Assembly (NCBI GenBank): GCA_902384795.1
Contig: CABMDC010000012.1
Coordinates: 135,970 to 199,969 of the forward strand
From: Candidatus Gugararchaeum adminiculabundum
Lineage (GTDB): Archaea; Micrarchaeota; Micrarchaeia; Burarchaeales; Gugararchaeaceae
Direction of reading: 5' to 3'
DNA: 64,000 nt
Shown here piece after piece: positions 59,128-64,000 of the stretch; position 1 is the first letter of the stretch, and each line of letters begins with the position of its first letter. Under the pieces are notes generated by a model. It did no database searches and was not told the origin of the DNA. It saw nothing but the letters and a program-made list of their open reading frames with translations. A program made the translations under genes and the position numbers.

Positions 59128-60294
59128 ATGAACACACAGGAAATTATTGATGCGGAGAATTCAACTGAAATGCAGGTGTATTCCAAGAGAGGAATCGCCC
59201 TGGTGCGCGGCAAGGGCGCCAAGGTCTGGGATTCCGAGGGAAAGGAATACATTGACTGCGTTGCAGGAGTGGCTGTTAGCGCGCTGGGCCATGCGCACCC
59301 GGCAATCGTTAATGCGATCAAGAGCCAGGCTGAAAAGATCATTACTGTGAGCGAAGTTTTCCATTCCGAACCGCGGGCGCAATTGTACAAGGAGCTGGCT
59401 GCAATTTCACCACTCGGGGACTGCCGAGTTTTCCTGTGCAATTCAGGAACAGAGGCGGTTGAAGGGGCGATAAAGCTGTCGCGCGTTGCCACAAAGAGAA
59501 CCGGGCTGGTGGCGGCAATGAACTGCTTCCATGGAAGAACCTGCGGGGCTGTTTCATTGACCTGGAACAAGAAGTACCGCGAACCGTTTTTCCCCCTGTT
59601 GCCTAATGTTTCCCATGTGCGCTACAATGATGCCGAGAGTTTGCGCAAGGCGGTTACTGAAGAGACAGGTGCAGTTTTCCTTGAGGCGATTCAGGGGGAG
59701 GGAGGAGTGCGGCCAGCGAATCCAGAATATTTGAAGGAAGCGCGCGAAATCTGCGATGACAAGGGAGCGCTTTTGGTGATTGATGAAATCCAGACAGGAA
59801 TTGGAAGAACCGGAAAGATGTTCGCCTGCCAGCACTATGGAATTGAGCCGGATATTGTATGTTTAGCAAAGGGGCTCGGAGGAGGAGTGCCCATTGGCGC
59901 GCTAATGGCAAAACAGGAATTTTGCGCTTTCAAGGCCTCGGACCATGGCTCGACCTTTGGTGGAAATCCATTGGCAAGCGCTGTTGCGGTTGCAACGCTG
60001 CAGACGATTAGGAAGGAGAATGTGGTTGAAAAGGCCGCAAAGACAGGCGAGCATTTCATGAAGAGATTGAACGAGTTGAATTCAAAGAAGACTTTCTCGG
60101 AAGTGCGCGGAAAGGGGCTGCTGATTGGGCTTGAATTACGAGTCGAGGTAAAGGACCATATAAAGAAGCTCCAGGAAAATGGATTGCTTATGCAGATTGC
60201 GGGGCCCACGGTGCTCCGCGCGATTCCGCCGCTAATAATAGATGAGAAGCTGGTGGATTCCGTAGTGGCTAAGATTGCAGAGGTAGTTGAATAG
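59128..60294 (+). CDS. lysJ: Class III aminotransferase (LysJ/ArgD)
   Basis: This 388-aa PLP enzyme converts the acyl semialdehyde to the amine in lysine and ornithine synthesis. It shows [78 protein letters not shown] and the PLP lysine in [16 protein letters not shown], then [15 protein letters not shown]. It is typical of the LysJ/ArgD group and may serve both pathways, since only one such gene is present. It ends 31 bp before the lysK start. Confidence 0.95.
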   Translation: MNTQEIIDAENSTEMQVYSKRGIALVRGKGAKVWDSEGKEYIDCVAGVAVSALGHAHPAIVNAIKSQAEKIITVSEVFHSEPRAQLYKELAAISPLGDCRVFLCNSGTEAVEGAIKLSRVATKRTGLVAAMNCFHGRTCGAVSLTWNKKYREPFFPLLPNVSHVRYNDAESLRKAVTEETGAVFLEAIQGEGGVRPANPEYLKEAREICDDKGALLVIDEIQTGIGRTGKMFACQHYGIEPDIVCLAKGLGGGVPIGALMAKQEFCAFKASDHGSTFGGNPLASAVAVATLQTIRKENVVEKAAKTGEHFMKRLNELNSKKTFSEVRGKGLLIGLELRVEVKDHIKKLQENGLLMQIAGPTVLRAIPPLIIDEKLVDSVVAKIAEVVE

Positions 60295-60325
60295 AGAATG
60301 GATGGAAAAGAGAAAAGATGATAAA

Positions 60326-61405
60326 ATGAGCGCACTAAAGCCAGCCGAATTCCTTTACGAAATCGTAAAGGTGTACACGCCTTCGGGGAGCGAAAGCGCT
60401 GTCGCTGATTTGATTGTCAGCCAGGTTGAGGAGGAGAAGGGAGTTGAGTGCGAGGTTGACGAGGCGGGAGATGTGGTTGTGATTATCAACCCAGATTACA
60501 AGGGGAGCAGGGAGCTGCTGCTTTTCTCGCACATGGATACGGTGCATGGTGAAAGGGAAGCTGAAAAGGGAAAGGAAACTATTAGCGGCCGGGGGGCAGT
60601 GGATGCCAAGGGGCCGCTGGCCTCGCTTTTGTTCGCGAGTTTATGCTTCACTGGCAAGAAGCTTCCGTTCAGATTGGTGTTTGCAGGGGTTGTGGAAGAG
60701 GAGATTTCGTCCTCCAAGGGAGCCTGGCAATTGCTCAAGAGCAGGAAGCCGACCCTTGCAATTAATGGGGAGCCGAGCAACACCAATTGCGTTGTGATTG
60801 GCTATAAGGGAAGAATTTTGGTCAGTGGGACTGCGAGAACAGAGGGAGGGCATGCAAGCAACCCGAACCAGAATTCCATAAATCAGGTTGTGAATTTCTA
60901 CAATGCAATGGTTGCTGAATTCCCGGTTGTGAAGAATTCGTTTGAGGCCGTGACTGCATCCATTACCAAGTTGACCTCTGATTCCCAGAGCCCGAATGCG
61001 AATTCCGCTGTTTCGGAATTTGTTTTTGATGTGCGGCTTCCGCCAAGCGTGAAGTGCGCAAAGGCGAGTGTTGCAATTTCAGCCCTGGCAAAGAAGTTCG
61101 CTGGAATTGAAATCAAGCTGGAGGAGAGAATTGATGCGTGCGAGACTGATTTGAATTCGCCCGTAGTGCGCGCCTATACCCAGGCGATGAGGGAAAACGG
61201 GCTGGAGCCGAAGTATGTGCGCAAGAGCGGCTCGAGCGACATGAATTTATTCTGCCAAGCTGGCATTCCTACTGTTGCTTATGGGCCAGGGGACAGCGCG
61301 CTGGATCACACTGACAAGGAGAAAATCTTGATAAAGGATCTGTTCAAATCAATAGAAGTGACAAAGGCAGTGATAAGGAATCTTGCCGAATCAAACAAAT
61401 GGTGA
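60326..61405 (+). CDS. lysK: LysW-amino acid carboxypeptidase/deacylase (LysK/ArgE)
   Basis: This protein of about 359 aa is an M20-family metallopeptidase that releases lysine or ornithine from its carrier. It has LLFSHMDTVHGE, RGAVDAKGPLASLLFA, AGVVEEEISSSKGA and the C-terminal KSGSSDMNLF and YGPGDSALDHTDKE, the metal-binding and substrate residues of LysK. Three in-frame starts exist (TTG 60287, ATG 60302, ATG 60326); the last is chosen because the protein then begins at the family block. It follows lysJ closely in the operon. Confidence 0.93.
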   Translation: MSALKPAEFLYEIVKVYTPSGSESAVADLIVSQVEEEKGVECEVDEAGDVVVIINPDYKGSRELLLFSHMDTVHGEREAEKGKETISGRGAVDAKGPLASLLFASLCFTGKKLPFRLVFAGVVEEEISSSKGAWQLLKSRKPTLAINGEPSNTNCVVIGYKGRILVSGTARTEGGHASNPNQNSINQVVNFYNAMVAEFPVVKNSFEAVTASITKLTSDSQSPNANSAVSEFVFDVRLPPSVKCAKASVAISALAKKFAGIEIKLEERIDACETDLNSPVVRAYTQAMRENGLEPKYVRKSGSSDMNLFCQAGIPTVAYGPGDSALDHTDKEKILIKDLFKSIEVTKAVIRNLAESNKW

Positions 61406-61414
61406 AAAAAGAAA

Positions 61415-62437
61415 ATGGCTTCTTCGCAAATCTCGGCAACCATAATAGGCGCAAGCGGATACGCAGGAGCTGAATTGCTGCGCATCCTTTCACAGCATGG
61501 GAAAGTTGGCGAAATAATTGCAACTTCTCGCAGCCAAGCGGGGAAACCCTATTTCAAAGTCCACCCTAATTTAAGGAATGTCGAGGGAAGTTTTGCAAAA
61601 GAGACCGGTGAAGAGTTGAAAGCGGATGTTGTTTTCACAGCCACTCCGCACGGGGTGGCAATGAATTTGGCCCCGCACTTGGGAGCCAAAACCAAACTGA
61701 TTGACATTAGCGCTGACTTCAGGTTGGATCAGGCTGAATTTGAGCAGACCTATGGAATGCCGCACGCCTGCCCTAATCTGCTTAAGCAGGCGGTCTATGG
61801 ATTGCCTGAAATCAACAGGGACAAAATCAGGAAGGCAAAAATTGTTGCAAACCCGGGCTGCTATCCAACGAGCGCGATTCTGGCTCTTTACCCGATTGTG
61901 AAGGCAGGAATTCCGAACGGGTTTATTGCAGTTGATTCCAAAAGCGGAAGCAGCGGGGCAGGAGATGACCCTTCGCAATTTTTGCACCACCCTGAAGTGC
62001 ATGCGAATTTGAAGCACTATAAATTAGTCTCGCATAGGCACAGGCCGGAAATTGAGAGGCACCTTTCGCTTGCAAGCGGAAAGGACGTGACCCTGAGCTT
62101 CACCCCCATGCTTGTGCCCATTGCTCGCGGAATTGTTTCCACCTGCCATGTGGGCTATTCAAAACTGAATGATGATTTGTTCGAGTTGTATTTGAGGAAT
62201 TACAAGGATGCCCCGTTTGTGCGAGTGCTGGACGAAATTCCGACGATTGCGCCGGTGATCGGGACCAATTATTGCGATGTTTTCGCAGCCATTGACGAGC
62301 ATGCGAAACAAATAATTGCGATTGGCGCAATTGATAACTTAATTAAGGGGGCAAGCGGACAAGCTGTACAAAATATGAATTTGATGTTTGGTTTCAAGGA
62401 AACAGAAGGATTGAACTTTATAGCCGGAAGAGTTTGA
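61415..62437 (+). CDS. argC: N-acetyl-gamma-glutamyl-phosphate reductase, second ArgC
   Basis: This 340-aa protein is a second ArgC-type reductase. It has SATIIGASGYAGAELLRILSQH, GLPEINRDKIRKAKIVANPGCYPTSAILAL with the catalytic Cys, DSKSGSSGAGDDPS and GQAVQNMNLMFGF. The NPGCYPT block and the SGAG loop are those of the canonical acetyl-glutamate pathway, unlike the LysY-like copy at 57230. It begins 9 bp after lysK and is followed by canonical argB, so the two form a separate pair inside the same operon. Confidence 0.93.
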   Translation: MASSQISATIIGASGYAGAELLRILSQHGKVGEIIATSRSQAGKPYFKVHPNLRNVEGSFAKETGEELKADVVFTATPHGVAMNLAPHLGAKTKLIDISADFRLDQAEFEQTYGMPHACPNLLKQAVYGLPEINRDKIRKAKIVANPGCYPTSAILALYPIVKAGIPNGFIAVDSKSGSSGAGDDPSQFLHHPEVHANLKHYKLVSHRHRPEIERHLSLASGKDVTLSFTPMLVPIARGIVSTCHVGYSKLNDDLFELYLRNYKDAPFVRVLDEIPTIAPVIGTNYCDVFAAIDEHAKQIIAIGAIDNLIKGASGQAVQNMNLMFGFKETEGLNFIAGRV

Positions 62438-62447
62438 GTGATGAAAA

Positions 62448-63293
62448 ATGGAAGATTTAATCAAAAAAGCAGACGTAATCATCGAGGCTCTTCCTTACAT
62501 TCAGAAATATGAGAATAAGGTAATTGTTGTGAAATACGGCGGGAATATTCCTGCTGACAAATTGGAAAGTGTTGCGCGCGATATTGCCGCTTTGAAGGGA
62601 ATGGGCCTGCGGCCGCTTGTTGTCCATGGGGCAGGGCCGCAGATTTCCGAGGAAATGCGCAAGGCGAAATTGGAGCCTAAATTCGTGAATGGCCTGCGCG
62701 TGACGGATAAAGAGACTGTGAAAATCGTTGAGAAGGTTTTTGCTGAAATGAGTTCTGATATTATTACCCTGATTAAGAAATATGGGGAAAAGGGGAAGGC
62801 TGTTTCCGGCTCCAATGATGGAGTGATACTGGCGCGCATGAAAGACCCTGCGCTGGGCTTTGTTGGGGAGATACGCAAAATTAATCCGCTCTATTTGAAA
62901 AAATTGCTTAGGTATGATTATGTGCCCGTGGTTTCCCCTCTGGGAATTGACACCAAGGGAAGAATTTACAACATTAATGCTGACACAGCTGCAGCTGCGA
63001 TTGCCGGAGCTTTGAAGGCTGAGAAATTGACAGTTATTACCAATGTGGATGGGGTGATGGAAAACGGGAAGCTCCATCCAACGCTCACCATACGGCAGGC
63101 GAACAAGAAAATCAAGAGCGGAGTGATCAGCGGCGGGATGATTCCAAAAGTCGAAGCCTGTATTCATGCGGTGAAAGCAGGCATTCCCAAGGCCCACTTA
63201 ATCAACGGGTCGGTTGACCATGCACTGCTGATTGAGCTGTTTACCCAGAAAGGAATTGGCACTGAGTTTGTGAAGAAAATCGAGAGAAAATAA
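62448..63293 (+). CDS. argB: Acetylglutamate kinase (ArgB)
   Basis: This 281-aa protein is canonical ArgB. It has ALPYIQKYENKVIVVKYGGN, LVVHGAGPQISEEM, VNGLRVTDKETVKIV, SGSNDGVILARM, YVPVVSPLGIDTKGRIYNINADTAAAAIAGAL and SGGMIPKVEACIHAVKAGIPKAHLING. It differs from the LysZ-type kinase at 58300 in each of these blocks. Acetylglutamate kinase is often arginine-inhibited, but the long N-terminal helix of the regulated forms is short here. The gene ends the plus-strand cluster and is followed by an inverted repeat. Confidence 0.96.
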   Translation: MEDLIKKADVIIEALPYIQKYENKVIVVKYGGNIPADKLESVARDIAALKGMGLRPLVVHGAGPQISEEMRKAKLEPKFVNGLRVTDKETVKIVEKVFAEMSSDIITLIKKYGEKGKAVSGSNDGVILARMKDPALGFVGEIRKINPLYLKKLLRYDYVPVVSPLGIDTKGRIYNINADTAAAAIAGALKAEKLTVITNVDGVMENGKLHPTLTIRQANKKIKSGVISGGMIPKVEACIHAVKAGIPKAHLINGSVDHALLIELFTQKGIGTEFVKKIERK

Positions 63294-63298
63294 AGGGA

Positions 63299-63320
63299 TT
63301 GTTGGGGAGTTCCCCAACAA
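63299..63320 (+). terminator. Strong stem-loop after argB
   Basis: TTGTTGGGGA and TCCCCAACAA pair around a GT loop, beginning 5 bases after the argB stop. No T run follows on the plus strand (AAAAAGAAAA instead), so it may act as a 3' end or processing structure, not as a typical intrinsic terminator. Confidence 0.5.
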
Positions 63321-63333
63321 AAAGAAAACCGCC

Positions 63334-63342
63334 TTATATTTA
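63334..63342 (+). promoter_or_regulatory. TATA box of the right-edge secreted-protein gene
   Basis: TTATATTTA lies 32-40 bases before the ATG at 63374; a second candidate, CATATACTT, lies closer at 63349-63357. The leader would hold AAGGTGG. Confidence 0.5.
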
Positions 63343-63373
63343 AAAGTCCATATACTTACCTAAGGTGGTTTGA

Positions 63374-64000
63374 ATGAAATTTGCGATATTTACTTTGATT
63401 GGATTGGTGCTGTTGGCAGGGATTAATTTCGCCTGCGGCAGCGATGATATAGTGGCCTATGCCTCGGTGAGAGGCTCCACTTATACTGTATCAAATGGTT
63501 CCTTGGATGTTGCAAAACTTGAAAGCGCGCTAAGGGAAGTCGGCTATGACCCGGTGACCGTGAAAGTTGAATATGCTAGGGACTATCCGGTTTATTTCGG
63601 GAAAGAAAGTGAGTGGGATACGAAGGAGACCTATTATGTAAATGAGTCTCGGGACAGTGAATATAAGACAGTGAAATTGGATGAACCTATTTTTAAAACG
63701 ACTTTTGCCTATGGAAAAATGGAGATAAAAAATTCCCGTGGAGAACTTGTCAATCAGGACATGAATGTTACTATTTGGAGCATGAAGGACAGGCCGACGG
63801 TATTTTCAATCAGGGGAAGCCCGGGCGTAGTTGAAAGACCCAAAGCTGAAAACACGATAAACTGGACAGACTCGGATTGGGAAGCATATAACAAAAAACA
63901 GGAAGAGTATGTTTTGAAGCTTGCGGAGAAGCAGAACGAAACCAAGAAAGAGCTTAGCGGACAGCTGAAAACATACATCCAGCTTGCTGTTGAAGGGGGG
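63374..64000 (+). CDS. Secreted protein of unknown function, cut by right edge
   Basis: The frame is open for 209 codons from the ATG at 63374 (AAGGTGG upstream) to the window end. It starts with a signal peptide (MKFAIFTLIGLVLLAGINFACGS); the Cys after it could be a weak lipobox. The visible part is rich in acidic and aromatic residues, with VKVEYARDYPVYFG and several Asn-x-Ser/Thr sites, and ends in a helical segment (NKKQEEYVLKLAEKQNETKKELSGQLK). It is not recognised. Confidence 0.8.
   Translation, partial: MKFAIFTLIGLVLLAGINFACGSDDIVAYASVRGSTYTVSNGSLDVAKLESALREVGYDPVTVKVEYARDYPVYFGKESEWDTKETYYVNESRDSEYKTVKLDEPIFKTTFAYGKMEIKNSRGELVNQDMNVTIWSMKDRPTVFSIRGSPGVVERPKAENTINWTDSDWEAYNKKQEEYVLKLAEKQNETKKELSGQLKTYIQLAVEGG

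Overview
This window is chromosomal DNA of an archaeon. The evidence is a split archaeal RNA polymerase (A', A'', B', B'' and H), aEF-2 with its diphthamide-site loop, B-family DNA polymerase, NurA/HerA/Rad50, archease, Pth2, aEF-1beta with its zinc-ribbon partner, intron-bearing tRNA genes, TATA boxes 25-35 bp before starts, and GGTGA-type ribosome binding sites. Single-copy, tightly packed genes, many short unrecognised proteins and moderate GC suggest a DPANN-type lineage, but that placement is inference. No rRNA, CRISPR array or complete insertion sequence was seen.

Layout. 1-3430: left-edge fragment, then polB interrupted by one in-frame TAG and followed by a coupled unknown gene. 3434-5378 (minus): small unknowns, a predicted metallopeptidase and a molybdopterin-enzyme-like lipoprotein. 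5388-17045 (minus): information-processing cluster rpoH-rpoB''-rpoB'-rpoA'-rpoA''-L30e-NusA-S12-S7-aEF-2 with its own TATA box. 17204-20551 (minus): unknown membrane protein, CysS, ferredoxin. 20641-29170 (mostly plus): DUF1858-IscA fusion, HIT protein, tandem ThyX, glycosyltransferase, RlmH, enolase, P2-type ATPase, convergent with a P3-type ATPase (29240-31711). 31843-32250: tRNA-Trp with intron followed by nested hairpin repeats. 32250-42568: M23 lipoprotein, arrestin-like protein, SemiSWEET, cyclase, MFS, DHH phosphoesterase, MTHFR, DsbB, archease, Pth2 and a PEP carboxykinase fused to a STAS domain. 42746-54204: DNA-repair neighbourhood (NurA, HerA, XPD-like helicase, Rad50) with a FecR-like surface protein, an AT-rich HNH gene and GalT interspersed. 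54319-57066: lipoprotein, two unknowns, tRNA-Arg with a 142-nt intron, and a 54-aa protein. 57230-63293 (plus): arginine/lysine cluster with two argC-like and two argB-like genes around one LysJ and one LysK. 63374-64000: secreted protein cut by the right edge.

The most unusual features are these: a two-hairpin repeat with a constant skeleton and covarying stems, present downstream of tRNA-Trp (one copy nested in the loop of another) and inside the tRNA-Arg intron; a second structured intergenic element with two diverged copies; the PEPCK-STAS fusion; the PolB split between palm and thumb; the tandem ThyX with complementary broken active sites; and the DUF1858-IscA fusion.
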